From Paenibacillus sp. FSL K6-3182 (GTDB taxonomy: Bacteria > Bacillota > Bacilli > Paenibacillales > Paenibacillaceae), in NCBI RefSeq assembly GCF_037976325.1, contig NZ_CP150265.1:1979501-2043500 (forward strand): a DNA stretch of 64,000 bases, written 5' to 3'. Below are positions 1-9,502 of this stretch, in pieces. The stretch's first letter is position 1; each line of letters begins with the position of its first letter. The notes beneath the pieces were generated by a model that saw nothing but the letters and a program-made list of their open reading frames with translations, had not been told where the DNA came from and made no database searches. The position numbers were made by a program, and so were the translations under genes.

Positions 1-1
1 C

Positions 2-283
2 GCAATGTATTATGTTCATCGAATCATAAACTTACATACTCCGCCCATACCGGAGGAAGTAGATCGCTATCATAAAAAATATTTGTTTGGGCTACTTACA
101 ACGAGACAAAAGTTTTTTTTTATAGCGAGTTTTCTTTATCCCTACCCAGAAGATGCAAAAACGCTTCCGCTGCCTAAACCGCTGCACTTTCTTTATTTTC
201 CGCTTCGTCCACTTATATGGGGTTGGCGAATGTTGAAAAGGCGCCGCGAGAAAAAGCTGCTATTGAATAGGAGAACGAGATGA
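2..283 (+). CDS. 3' end of an EPS-locus protein (partial)
   Basis: The reading frame is open from the left edge, so this is the C-terminal part, about 93 residues, of a gene that starts outside the window. Its TGA overlaps the ATG of the next gene (ATGA at 280-283), which indicates translational coupling in the EPS operon. The visible part is rich in basic and aromatic residues and ends in a Lys/Arg-rich tail after a hydrophobic stretch (LYFPLRPLIWGW), as is common in membrane-associated glycosyltransferases. No family-defining motif is visible. A sugar-transferase role is inferred only from the neighbours. Confidence 0.55.
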   Translation, partial: AMYYVHRIINLHTPPIPEEVDRYHKKYLFGLLTTRQKFFFIASFLYPYPEDAKTLPLPKPLHFLYFPLRPLIWGWRMLKRRREKKLLLNRRTR

Positions 284-1497
284 GAAATGTATTGATTGCC
301 TCCTATGATATGGAGGTTGGAGGGGTAGAAAGAAGCCTTGCCGGTATGTTGGATGAATTCGATTATAGCCTATATGATATTGATCTTATGCTGTACCGAC
401 ATAAAGGGGATTTTATGAGTTTGCTGTCAGATAAACCTAATTTACTCCGTGAGATTCCTCAATATGCGACATTTCGTAAATCAATCAATGAAACAATCAA
501 GGAAAAACAGCTGAGGATAAGCGCCTCGCGCTTACTTGCTAAAGTGCATTCGGCCGCAATAAGCAAAGTTAAAGGAATACCTGAAATGGGCTATTTCCAG
601 ATGCAGCTTATGTGGAAGTATGCTCTTCCTTTTCTGCCTGAATGTAACAAGCAATACGACGTTGCAATAAGTTACTTATGGCCGCATTACTATGTAGCTG
701 ATAAGGTGAGGGCGGAAAAGAAGGTAGCTTGGATTCATACCGATTATTCGACAGTTGTAACCAATCGTCAGCAGGATTTGAAGATGTGGGATAAATTTGA
801 CTACATAATCGCGGTTTCGGACGCATGCAGAGATTCATTTCTAGTAAGTTATAAGTCTTTAAAAAATAAAGTAAAAGTTATAGAAAATATGATTTCTCCT
901 GATTTTGTCAGAGCATTGGCAAAGGAAGAAGTGTTAGGTAATCCAATGGATAATGATTCGAGGTTCAAGCTGCTTTCTGTAGGCAGATTGTGTCATCCAA
1001 AAGGGTTTGACCAGGCAATAATGGCATTTAAGCAGCTTGTAGATAGAGGCTATAACAATATGGTTTGGTATGTCGTTGGTTATGGTGATGATGAAGCAAT
1101 GCTTAGAGCGCTTATCGCTGAAAACAAACTTGAAGATCAGTTTGTTTTACTGGGGAAGCAAACCAATCCATATCCCTATATGAACAAATGCGATTTGTAT
1201 ATACAACCATCTAGGTATGAAGGCAAAGCGGTTACAGTGACGGAAGCCAAAATTCTTGGTAAACCGATTGTCATTACGAATTATCCAACAGCTCCGAGCC
1301 AAGTTCAGCATGAGGTAGATGGATACATTACGGACTTGTCGATTTTAGGCATTGCGACAGGTATTGAAAAGTTATTTCATGATACAACGCTCAGAGAGAG
1401 ACTGGCCGCAAACTGCGTACAGACAGATTATAGTAATGGAAATGAGATGGAGAAGCTGTATGATCTCATCTCGACTGGAGGGAGGAGCAGTAGGTGA
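280..1497 (+). CDS. Glycosyltransferase, GT4-like (EPS)
   Basis: A 405-residue GT-B glycosyltransferase that probably adds a sugar to the EPS repeat unit at the inner membrane face. The N-terminal Rossmann half carries the acceptor-side motif GGVERSLAGML. The C-terminal half carries SVGRLCHPKGFDQAI, the start of the nucleotide-sugar domain, then NPYPYMNKCDLYIQPSRYEGKA with the E-x7-E region that binds the donor phosphate. It is a divergent relative of the two tandem GT4 genes at 3707 and 4910. Its stop overlaps the GTG start of the next gene, so the operon is tightly coupled. Donor and acceptor cannot be read from the sequence. Confidence 0.88.
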   Translation: MRNVLIASYDMEVGGVERSLAGMLDEFDYSLYDIDLMLYRHKGDFMSLLSDKPNLLREIPQYATFRKSINETIKEKQLRISASRLLAKVHSAAISKVKGIPEMGYFQMQLMWKYALPFLPECNKQYDVAISYLWPHYYVADKVRAEKKVAWIHTDYSTVVTNRQQDLKMWDKFDYIIAVSDACRDSFLVSYKSLKNKVKVIENMISPDFVRALAKEEVLGNPMDNDSRFKLLSVGRLCHPKGFDQAIMAFKQLVDRGYNNMVWYVVGYGDDEAMLRALIAENKLEDQFVLLGKQTNPYPYMNKCDLYIQPSRYEGKAVTVTEAKILGKPIVITNYPTAPSQVQHEVDGYITDLSILGIATGIEKLFHDTTLRERLAANCVQTDYSNGNEMEKLYDLISTGGRSSR

Positions 1498-2528
1498 ACG
1501 TAAAGGTAAGCATAATTGTACCTGTATTCAATGCAGAACCTTATTTAAGGGAATGTATTGATTCCCTGCTGTCTCAGACAATTAAAGAAGTTGAGCTCAT
1601 ATTTATAGATGATGGGTCTACGGATAACAGCGCAGCTATTATAGAAAGCTATCAAAACTTAGAATCACGTATTAGCCTCATTCAACAACAAAACCAAGGT
1701 GTCAGTATTGCACGTAATGTTGGTTTAGAGGCTGCAAAGGGACAATTTATCGGATTTGTCGACGCTGATGATTACATTGATCCAGATATGTATAAACGAC
1801 TCTATACATCAGCTGTTCAGGACAATTGTGATGTCGTGTTATCCAATTTCGAGAGTGAGATTGAAGGCGCCCATGTTATAACGAGATATTCTTTCCCGAC
1901 AGATATAGTACTAACAACAGAATTTATTCAAAAAGAGGTTTTACCCGCTTTTCTGAAAACAGAAACGTTGAATACAGCATGCAATAAGCTCTACAGAAAT
2001 GCATTAATTAAAGAGCATGCTATACGTTTTCCTGAACGAGTAGCTCTCGGTGAAGATGGCATGTTTAATATGATATTTTTCAGTTTTGCGGTCAGTATGA
2101 AATATCTCGATTATGCCGGCTATCATTACCGTGAAGTCAGCGGAAGTGCAACTAGAAATGTGATTCAAAAGGATTATTTTCAGAGAGCATTGGAGGTTTT
2201 TGTATCTGACCCTCCAGTATATTATGCGAAAATATTAGACCGAAACACGATTAAACAACTGAAGTCGATTAAATTAATACATAGTGTAATGGCATATATC
2301 CATATTTACTTAAGGCCAACAGAAGATCTAAGCATTAATAAACAGTTTAGCTATGTTCGTAAAATGATAGCAAATGATGATGTAAGAAATGCATTGCCTG
2401 TTTACAAGAAGGAAATGGAGCTTGTACTCGGACGCTATCAGAAACTAATTCTTCATCTAATGAATAAGCAATCGATATTAGGCTTGTATTGTCTTACGTC
2501 CTACAGCAGATTCAGAAATAAGAAGTAG
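1494..2528 (+). CDS. Glycosyltransferase family 2 (EPS)
   Basis: A 344-residue GT-A enzyme. The N-terminus has the classical GT2 signature SIIVPVFN, then the nucleotide-binding IDDGSTD (about residues 38-44) and the metal-binding DADD (about 90-93). The C-terminal third is basic and variable and probably handles the acceptor. The start is GTG at 1494, inside GTGA shared with the preceding stop, behind GGAGGAG at 1479-1485. It is a likely cytoplasmic enzyme of EPS repeat-unit assembly; the sugar it transfers is unknown. Confidence 0.88.
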   Translation: MNVKVSIIVPVFNAEPYLRECIDSLLSQTIKEVELIFIDDGSTDNSAAIIESYQNLESRISLIQQQNQGVSIARNVGLEAAKGQFIGFVDADDYIDPDMYKRLYTSAVQDNCDVVLSNFESEIEGAHVITRYSFPTDIVLTTEFIQKEVLPAFLKTETLNTACNKLYRNALIKEHAIRFPERVALGEDGMFNMIFFSFAVSMKYLDYAGYHYREVSGSATRNVIQKDYFQRALEVFVSDPPVYYAKILDRNTIKQLKSIKLIHSVMAYIHIYLRPTEDLSINKQFSYVRKMIANDDVRNALPVYKKEMELVLGRYQKLILHLMNKQSILGLYCLTSYSRFRNKK

Positions 2529-2541
2529 CGGGGGATTTATT

Positions 2542-3699
2542 ATGAAGATTATGATGTTTGCCCATGAGAGCAGTCTCAATCGAGGGTGTGAAGCGATTGT
2601 TCGTTCATCAACAGCCATTTTAAAGGAGAAAATAGGAGGTGCTAAAGTATATTTAGCCTCATCGCAGCCGGAAACTGATACGGTGATTTCCAAGCTGGAC
2701 GGCATTTATGATGGTTCTACACGTTCCATAAAAAGATACTCATATGATTGGTTACTATCTTCTCTAAAAATAAAGCTGTTTCAAGATGAGTCTTATGCAC
2801 TTGGAGTCATTCATCATAATATTATTGAAAAAATAAAAGATATGGATGTTTGTCTATCTATCGGTGGTGATAATTATTGCTACGGCGAGCAGCCAGGCTG
2901 GTATGAAATAGATAAGCGCGTTAAAGCTCAAGGTAAGAAATTGGTTCTTTGGGGATGCTCGATCGGAGAAGAAGATATGTCTCCAAGAAAATTAGAAGAT
3001 TTAAAGCTTTTTGATTTGATTCTTTCGCGAGAGTCGCTAACCTACAATATGCTGGTCAGCAAGGGACTTAGGAACGTGAAGTTGTGTGCTGATCCTGCCT
3101 TCACAATGGAGAAGGAAGAGCTTGCACTCCCTAATGGCTGGCAGGAGGGAAATACGCTGGGACTAAACTTTAGTCCATTAGTGTGGAAGAGAAATAAGCA
3201 GTCTCAAGCTGCAGTTGATGAGCTGATTCAGCATATTTTGAAAACAACAGACATGACGATCGCTTTAACCCCACATGTCATTATTCAAGGTAATAATGAT
3301 TACGAGGTGCTTAGCAGCTACTACGAAACTTATAAGCACACTGGGAGAGTGGTGCTTTTGCCAGACAACCTAACAGCTATTCAATATAAAGGGTATATTG
3401 CTAGGATGAGATTTTTCATTGGTGCAAGGACTCATGCAACGATTGCAGCATACTCCAATTACGTACCAACGATGGTGCTTGGCTACAGTGTTAAATCAAA
3501 AGGCATCGCTCGCGATATTTTTGGAGAAGAAAAGCTCGTTTTAGGCATCGAAGAAATTTCGGATAGCCATCGTTTGATTGGGAAATTTGATGAAATGGTT
3601 AGAGAAGAGATAGAACTGAAAAATAGACTTAAACAAGCAATTCCTGAAATTAAGAAAATGTCTTATAAAGCAGCAAATTATCTAAGCGAATTAGCATGA
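2542..3699 (+). CDS. Polysaccharide pyruvyltransferase family protein
   Basis: A 385-residue member of the CsaB/PssM-like polysaccharide pyruvyltransferase family, which puts ketal-linked pyruvate from phosphoenolpyruvate on sugars and gives the polymer negative charge. Supporting motifs are SIGGDNYCYG (about residues 110-119), VLWGCSIGEE, SRESLTYNML (the typical R-[ED]-x-x-[ST] element), CADPAF, and a C-terminal GARTHATIAAYSNYVP with the conserved R-x-H. ATG at 2542 follows GCGGGGGA with good spacing. In this locus it most likely decorates the secreted EPS rather than cell-wall polymer. Some family members have other activities, so the substrate stays open. Confidence 0.85.
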   Translation: MKIMMFAHESSLNRGCEAIVRSSTAILKEKIGGAKVYLASSQPETDTVISKLDGIYDGSTRSIKRYSYDWLLSSLKIKLFQDESYALGVIHHNIIEKIKDMDVCLSIGGDNYCYGEQPGWYEIDKRVKAQGKKLVLWGCSIGEEDMSPRKLEDLKLFDLILSRESLTYNMLVSKGLRNVKLCADPAFTMEKEELALPNGWQEGNTLGLNFSPLVWKRNKQSQAAVDELIQHILKTTDMTIALTPHVIIQGNNDYEVLSSYYETYKHTGRVVLLPDNLTAIQYKGYIARMRFFIGARTHATIAAYSNYVPTMVLGYSVKSKGIARDIFGEEKLVLGIEEISDSHRLIGKFDEMVREEIELKNRLKQAIPEIKKMSYKAANYLSELA

Positions 3700-3706
3700 G
3701 GTGAAA

Positions 3707-4900
3707 ATGAAAAAAAAACTATTGTTTATAATACCTAGCTTATCTGCCGGAGGAGCCGAGCGAAGCCTGATTAATCTGCTAGCAATCTTAGACTTTAAAA
3801 AATATGAGGTTGATTTATTTATGTTTAATCATGAAGGTCTATTTATGGAGTTAATTCCGGAAGACGTTCATGTTCTTCCTTTACCGGAGAGCTACAATCG
3901 TTTTGTCATGCCAATACGTTACTCTGTATCAAAATTTTTAATGGATAAAAAAGCTGTACTTGCTTACAACAGAATTATGTTTAGCTACAAAAATAAAGTT
4001 TCCAATAACGTAAGCATCGGAGAACAAAAGAGCTGGAAATACATGGCTAGCGCCATTGAAAAAATGAATAAGAAGTATGACGCTGCTATTGCTTTTTTGG
4101 AGAAAACATCAATATATTTCTGTGCAGAAAAGGTTGATGCTGTCAAAAAAATAGGCTGGGTACATAATGATTACGACAAATTAGGGATGGATCCGTTTTT
4201 CGATTTGAATTATTTTGAGAAGCTGGATCATATTGTTACCGTTTCTGAAGAGTGTGGACATATTTTGAAACGCAGATTTCCAAATCAAGATAAGAAAATT
4301 GAGGTTATTCACAATATCGTTTCTCCAAAGGTAATTAAACAGCTATCGGAGAAGGGAACCCATGATGTATTCGGACGGAGAGGAAAAGAGACCGTCATTC
4401 TTTCTATTGGAAGGCTTCATACGCAGAAGGGATTTGAACTTGCTGTTGAAGCCTGTAGTCTATTGAAAGACATGGGCATTCAATTTCAATGGAATATTAT
4501 TGGTGAAGGGGAAGAGCGACAGCGCCTTACAGAGCTTATTAAAGCAGCCGGGTTGCAGCAGTATGTTAGGCTTTTAGGATTGAAATCAAACCCATACCCC
4601 TATGTTAAGCAAGCGGATATTTATGCTCAGACTTCGAGGTTTGAGGGTAAGTCCATTGCGATTGATGAGGCCAAAATATTAAATAAACCTATCTTGATTA
4701 CTAATTTTAGCACTGCAAAGGATCAAATTGTAGATGGTGTAGAAGGACTAATAGTAGAAATGAATGCAGAAGCAGTCGCGCTTGGAATATCCGAGCTTAT
4801 TCACAATCAGAGAATAAGCAAACAGATGTGCGAACATTTATCACAGCTGCAATTAGGCACAGAAGAGGAAATAAATAAGCTATATAGCTTACTTGGATAG
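3707..4900 (+). CDS. Glycosyltransferase, GT4-like (tandem paralog 1)
   Basis: A 397-residue GT-B enzyme. It shows GGAERSLINLL near the N-terminus, GWVHNDY in the acceptor domain, then SIGRLHTQKGFELAVEACSLL, GEGEERQRL and NPYPYVKQADIYAQTSRFEGKS followed by the donor-site acidic residues. It is very similar along its whole length to the next gene, which suggests a tandem duplication. The start is uncertain. The frame also has GTG at 3701, but AGGTGA at 3699-3704 sits directly before ATG 3707, so the ATG was chosen. It probably acts with its neighbours to build the EPS repeat unit. Confidence 0.87.
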   Translation: MKKKLLFIIPSLSAGGAERSLINLLAILDFKKYEVDLFMFNHEGLFMELIPEDVHVLPLPESYNRFVMPIRYSVSKFLMDKKAVLAYNRIMFSYKNKVSNNVSIGEQKSWKYMASAIEKMNKKYDAAIAFLEKTSIYFCAEKVDAVKKIGWVHNDYDKLGMDPFFDLNYFEKLDHIVTVSEECGHILKRRFPNQDKKIEVIHNIVSPKVIKQLSEKGTHDVFGRRGKETVILSIGRLHTQKGFELAVEACSLLKDMGIQFQWNIIGEGEERQRLTELIKAAGLQQYVRLLGLKSNPYPYVKQADIYAQTSRFEGKSIAIDEAKILNKPILITNFSTAKDQIVDGVEGLIVEMNAEAVALGISELIHNQRISKQMCEHLSQLQLGTEEEINKLYSLLG

Positions 4901-4909
4901 GTGGTTGGC

Positions 4910-6091
4910 ATGAAGAAAAAACTATTGTTTATTATGAACAATTTGAATTGCGGCGGAGCAGAAAAGTCACTGCTGTCTTTGCTGCAAACGATAGATTACT
5001 CCAAATACGACGTTGATCTATATTTATTCAAGCATGAGGGGATTTTTCTGAGCAAGCTTCCGATGCAAGTGAATTTGTTGAAGGAGCCGCCCTACTACCA
5101 ATACTTTGATATGCCCTTAAAAGCTGCTCTTATCGATTGCATAGCAAAAGGTAGATTCTCTGTTGCAATGTTCAGACTGTTTGCAGGTTACATTTTTTAT
5201 ACAGAAAAAAATGCTTCAAGGCGGGAGCAACGCGTATGGAAGTATTTATCTTACACGCTGCCATCATTATCAGGAACATATGATGCTGCCATAGGTTATT
5301 TGGAGAAAAACCCAGTTTATTTTGGAATAGAAAAAGTGAAGGCTACTAAGAAGCTTGGTTATATTCATAATGATTATAATAAGCTTCAAATGGATCCAAA
5401 CATTGATAATAAATTTTTTGAATTTTTGGATCATCTTGTAACAGTTTCAGATATTTGCGGTGAGGTTTTAGAGCAAAAATTTCCTCAATATAAGAGTAAG
5501 GTACGAGTTATCCAAAATATTGTATCACCTACACTTATCCACCAAATGTCTGTTGAGAGCAGCAATTTATATGACAATAAGAGTACGACAATTGTCTCAA
5601 TAGGTAGACTGAACAAACAGAAAGGTTTTGAAATGGCTATAGAAGCTTGTAAAAGCTTAGTAGACAAAAACTATGATATTCGATGGTATGTGATTGGCGA
5701 AGGTGAGGAGCGAAATAGGCTTGAGCAAATGATTAACGATTACCAACTACATGATCATTTTTATCTAATTGGGATTAAGGATAATCCATATCCTTATATC
5801 AGAGAAGCAGACATTTATGTCCAGCCTTCTCGTTTTGAAGGGAAATCAATAGCAATAGATGAAGCGAAAATCTTGAATAAACCAATTGTTGTTACAAACT
5901 TCAGTACAGCAAAAGACCAAATTACACATTATGAGAATGGATTAATTGTAGAAATGAATTCAGCTGCAATATCCGAAGGCATTATTGAAATAATGGAGAG
6001 CGATGCTTTAAGACTCTCATTAAAAGAATGTTTGTCGAAGGAAAGTTTAGGAACAGAATCGGAGATAGAGAAATTTTATGCATTAACTTAG
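4910..6091 (+). CDS. Glycosyltransferase, GT4-like (tandem paralog 2)
   Basis: A 393-residue GT-B glycosyltransferase, closely related to the gene just upstream. Both start MKKKLLFI and share GGAE+SL, W/YIHNDY, SIGRL+KQKGFEMAIEAC, GEGEERNRLEQ and NPYPYIREADIYVQPSRFEGKSIAIDE in the same order. GTG at 4901 is in frame, but AGGTGG at 4899-4904 is ideally placed for ATG 4910. Duplication followed by divergence could give two enzymes that add different sugars or form different linkages. The donor sugar cannot be told. Confidence 0.87.
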   Translation: MKKKLLFIMNNLNCGGAEKSLLSLLQTIDYSKYDVDLYLFKHEGIFLSKLPMQVNLLKEPPYYQYFDMPLKAALIDCIAKGRFSVAMFRLFAGYIFYTEKNASRREQRVWKYLSYTLPSLSGTYDAAIGYLEKNPVYFGIEKVKATKKLGYIHNDYNKLQMDPNIDNKFFEFLDHLVTVSDICGEVLEQKFPQYKSKVRVIQNIVSPTLIHQMSVESSNLYDNKSTTIVSIGRLNKQKGFEMAIEACKSLVDKNYDIRWYVIGEGEERNRLEQMINDYQLHDHFYLIGIKDNPYPYIREADIYVQPSRFEGKSIAIDEAKILNKPIVVTNFSTAKDQITHYENGLIVEMNSAAISEGIIEIMESDALRLSLKECLSKESLGTESEIEKFYALT

Positions 6092-6114
6092 GTTAGTACG
6101 AAGGAGAGTATAAG

Positions 6115-7305
6115 ATGTTAGAAATTATAGCTATTGTGTTCATCGTTGTAACAATAATAATCGTAGCCATAGATATCATGCCGATCAGCAAGGATTGGTT
6201 AAGTAGAATTTATATCGGCAGGTATACGAATAAACAGGAATGGAATCAATCCATTACGCAAGTGGGCGTAAAATGGCTTAATCATACACCGAAAATAAAA
6301 GTAACCGACAATACAAGGCTAATTGCGATTGACATGCTAAAAGGGAATTATTCCAAGAGTGTGATCCAGCATTGGCAGGAGGCATCGTTATTACTCGGCT
6401 TGAATGAGTGTCTAAAAAATGGCGCGGATAAAGAATTGATAATCGGTATAGAGCAATTTTTAAATGCAAAGTTTGATACAAGCGGTAATTGGAAGAACGT
6501 ACCTTCTAATATTGACTCTGCTATTCTTGCGTATGGTGTCATGAAGCTTGAAGGTATTAATACCGAGAGGTTCAAGCCAGCATATGACAGCACTTGGTCA
6601 CTAATACAGTCCCATCTTGGTGAGGATGGCACTGTTCAATATCGAAAGTTTATGAAAAATTATCGTTATGTTGATACGATTGGATTTATTTGCCCATTCC
6701 TAGTTTCATACGGCTTAAAATACAATAAACCGGAATGCGTCGAGCTTGCAGTAAAACAGATAGAGCAATATCAACAAAATGGCATGCTTGATGAACACTA
6801 TATCCCAAGTCATGCTTATCATTTAGATAACTCGATGCCGCTTGGGCTTTATGGCTGGGGTAGGGGGCTTGGTTGGCTAGCAATAGGTCTTATTGATGCC
6901 TGGCATGAATTGCCAGAAGGGAATGAATATAAGCCTAGGCTGGAGCATTTTGTAACAAGATTTGCTAAGTCCATTCTCACCTTCCAAGGAAAGGATGGGA
7001 ATTGGAATTGGACCGTAACGCGCCGTGAGACAAGAGCAGATTCCTCCGCAACAGCAACATTAGGGTGGTTTTTGCTACAAGCCTCCCAAATTGAGGAGAT
7101 TTCAGAGGAATGTATCGAAGGTACAGAACGAGCGATTCAATATTTAATGAAGGTAACTCGAAGAAATGGTGCTGTGGATTTCTCACAAGGGGATACAAAG
7201 GATATTGGTGTTTATTCCATGCTATTTAATGTTCTGCCGTTTACACAAGGGTTTTGTATTCGGATTATAAACCATTATAAACATTCGAGGGTTGTGTTGA
7301 AATGA
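6115..7305 (+). CDS. Membrane-anchored GH88/GH105-like unsaturated uronyl hydrolase
   Basis: A 396-residue protein with an N-terminal hydrophobic segment (residues about 4-21, [18 protein letters not shown]) that likely anchors it outside the membrane. A six-hairpin glycosidase domain follows. The diagnostic stretch is [20 protein letters not shown] (about residues 243-262), typical of GH88/GH105, which hydrolyse unsaturated uronic-acid ends left by polysaccharide lyases; [14 protein letters not shown] lies further on. Within an EPS locus it may trim or remodel the polymer, perhaps with the beta-helix protein at 9503. The stop overlaps the next start (ATGA). Activity on unsaturated sugars is inferred from the fold. 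Confidence 0.78.
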   Translation: MLEIIAIVFIVVTIIIVAIDIMPISKDWLSRIYIGRYTNKQEWNQSITQVGVKWLNHTPKIKVTDNTRLIAIDMLKGNYSKSVIQHWQEASLLLGLNECLKNGADKELIIGIEQFLNAKFDTSGNWKNVPSNIDSAILAYGVMKLEGINTERFKPAYDSTWSLIQSHLGEDGTVQYRKFMKNYRYVDTIGFICPFLVSYGLKYNKPECVELAVKQIEQYQQNGMLDEHYIPSHAYHLDNSMPLGLYGWGRGLGWLAIGLIDAWHELPEGNEYKPRLEHFVTRFAKSILTFQGKDGNWNWTVTRRETRADSSATATLGWFLLQASQIEEISEECIEGTERAIQYLMKVTRRNGAVDFSQGDTKDIGVYSMLFNVLPFTQGFCIRIINHYKHSRVVLK

Positions 7306-7862
7306 TAAAAAGAGTCATCTCATATACAAGATCGCGTCTTCGGAAGTGGATATTAGAAGAGATTTGGCTAGAGGACTATTTAAAAAGAGGTATGAAAATT
7401 GGTCGAAACTGCTCCATTCAACCTGGAGTTACATTTGATTATTCACATTGCTGGTTAATCACTATTGGGAATAATGTTACTATTGCGCCTCAAGCTTATA
7501 TATTAGTACATGATGCTAGCAGCAAAAGCCTAACTGGATACACGAAACTTGGAGCAGTTACAATTGAGGATGATGTATTTATAGGTGCAAAAGCATTGAT
7601 AATGCCGGGCGTTACAGTGGGCAAAGGTTCTATAATAGCAGCAGGTAGTGTTGTAACAAAATCTGTGCCTGCAGGGTTTATCTATGCAGGTAATCCCGCT
7701 AAGGAGATTAATAATCTAACAGAATATATCCAAAAAACATATGAGCTATTAGAAAAATTGCCTAAATACGATGAGAGCTACACCGTAAAAGGTAATATTA
7801 CTAACAACCAGAAAGATATTATGTATCACGATTTGCTTGGCACAATGGGCTTTGTAAGATAG
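7302..7862 (+). CDS. Hexapeptide-repeat acyltransferase (LbetaH)
   Basis: A 186-residue left-handed beta-helix acyltransferase of the WcaF/maltose O-acetyltransferase type. Hexad repeats run from about residue 37 ([11 protein letters not shown]) to [19 protein letters not shown], ending in the characteristic GNPAKEI. The probable catalytic His lies in ILVHDAS. Such enzymes usually O-acetylate sugars of exported polymers with acetyl-CoA in the cytoplasm. The ATG overlaps the preceding TGA, so it is coupled to the GH88-like gene. Acetyl as the group transferred is inferred. Confidence 0.85.
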   Translation: MIKRVISYTRSRLRKWILEEIWLEDYLKRGMKIGRNCSIQPGVTFDYSHCWLITIGNNVTIAPQAYILVHDASSKSLTGYTKLGAVTIEDDVFIGAKALIMPGVTVGKGSIIAAGSVVTKSVPAGFIYAGNPAKEINNLTEYIQKTYELLEKLPKYDESYTVKGNITNNQKDIMYHDLLGTMGFVR

Positions 7863-7871
7863 GAGATACAA

Positions 7872-9452
7872 ATGAGAATAAAAAGTTCACTGCTTAATAT
7901 TTCTGCTGGCTTAGGTAATCAAATAATTATAACTGCATTAAGTTTTATTTCGCGTACAGTCTTTATTCACAGCTTAGGAGTAGAATATTTAGGTATCAAC
8001 GGATTATTCACAAGCATTCTCTCTATGCTTACATTAGCCGAGGCGGGTATAGGTTCAAGCATTATTTATAATCTATATAAGCCGGTAGCTGATAATGATC
8101 GTCCCAAAATATTAGCATTAATGCAATTGTATAAAAAAGCCTATCAAATTATCGCGGGAGTTGTCTTATTACTAGGCTTAGGTCTTATGCCATTTCTCCA
8201 TTTATTTATTAAGGAAACAAACGTTGAAAACATTAGCTTTATTTATGTGCTATTCCTCATTAATACTGCTGCGCCTTATTTGTTTGTCTACAAGAATTCT
8301 TTTTTGAACGTAAACCAGAAAAATTATATCGTAACAATTGTTTTCTCGATTTCTGCCATTATTTCGACTTGTATGAAAATTGCAATCCTCTATTTCACAG
8401 AAAACTACATACTCTATTTAATAGTAGAGAGTATTCTATCCATAATTACTTCCATTATAGTAGCCTATATCGTTGATAAAATGTATCCTTTCCTTAAAGA
8501 GAAGATAAAAAGCAAGTTGGATCATGAAACAAAAGCTAGTTTTATAAAAAATATGAAAGCTATCGTTCTCCAAAATGTGGGTAATTACTTTATATTTGGT
8601 GTGGATAGTATTCTTATTTCCTCATTTATAAGTATTGCTGCGGTAGGCCTTTATTCGAATTATAAAATGCTGATAGATATTTGCCGTACATTTTTGAATC
8701 AGGTATTTAGCAATATGTATCACAGCCTAGGCAATTTAGTCGCGAAGGAAAGTGCAGAAGCAATTTATCGTATTTTCAAAGTCACTTATCTTCTTAATTT
8801 CTGGTTATATTCATTATTATCAATCATGCTTTATTTATTGGTTGAGCCCTTTATTGATATTTGGATTGGTTCTGAATATAAAATGACCAAAATTGTACTT
8901 CTTGTACTTGTGATCGCGTTCTATGAAAGAGGTATGCGCAATTCATTAAGCGCAGTTAAAACGACAGCCGGTATTTTTCACGAGGATCGGTTTTCTCCTT
9001 TGTTTCAAGCCGTAATCAATTTAGGAATTTCACTGGTTTTCGTAAAGTTCTGGGGGATTGCCGGTATTTTTGCAGGATCAGTGTTAAGTGCATTAGCGAT
9101 CCCTTTTTGGTATACACCTATGTTAGTTTATAAGAAGGTATTCAATCAGCCTATAAGAAGATACTACAGTAGTTATGTTTACTATACATGTATTGGTGTG
9201 ATTTCATGTTTGATTTCTAGTAGAGTTATTATTATTGTACCTTCAAATACTATAATAGGTCTAATTATTCAAAGTTTCATTTGCTTCGTACTTGTAAATA
9301 TAATATACATTGTATTTTTTCACCGTACCGCTGAATTTAAGTATTTATATGGTGTTGTACTTGCTTTGCTGCATAAAGTCCCCCACTTCAGCAATGTTTA
9401 CCATAAGACATTTAAGCGTAAGCGTCATATGGAAGTTGGCGGAACTAAGTAA
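7872..9452 (+). CDS. Wzx-like polysaccharide flippase
   Basis: A 526-residue, strongly hydrophobic protein with about 12-14 predicted membrane spans, of the MOP/polysaccharide-transporter superfamily. The N-terminal pattern (LLNISAGLGNQIIITALSFISRTVFIHSLGVEYLGINGLF, read in two parts at residues 6-45) is typical of Wzx-type flippases: a basic start, first helix, then the G-x-E-x-x-G-x-N/S-G-L-F element. It should flip the lipid-linked EPS repeat unit across the membrane before Wzy polymerisation. GGAG at 7862-7865 precedes ATG 7872. No Wzy polymerase is recognisable in the window; it may lie upstream. Confidence 0.87.
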   Translation: MRIKSSLLNISAGLGNQIIITALSFISRTVFIHSLGVEYLGINGLFTSILSMLTLAEAGIGSSIIYNLYKPVADNDRPKILALMQLYKKAYQIIAGVVLLLGLGLMPFLHLFIKETNVENISFIYVLFLINTAAPYLFVYKNSFLNVNQKNYIVTIVFSISAIISTCMKIAILYFTENYILYLIVESILSIITSIIVAYIVDKMYPFLKEKIKSKLDHETKASFIKNMKAIVLQNVGNYFIFGVDSILISSFISIAAVGLYSNYKMLIDICRTFLNQVFSNMYHSLGNLVAKESAEAIYRIFKVTYLLNFWLYSLLSIMLYLLVEPFIDIWIGSEYKMTKIVLLVLVIAFYERGMRNSLSAVKTTAGIFHEDRFSPLFQAVINLGISLVFVKFWGIAGIFAGSVLSALAIPFWYTPMLVYKKVFNQPIRRYYSSYVYYTCIGVISCLISSRVIIIVPSNTIIGLIIQSFICFVLVNIIYIVFFHRTAEFKYLYGVVLALLHKVPHFSNVYHKTFKRKRHMEVGGTK

Positions 9453-9502
9453 CCTATCTCTGACAAGCTACATATGTTAAGAGTAAAACGGAGGTGAAAG
9501 TT

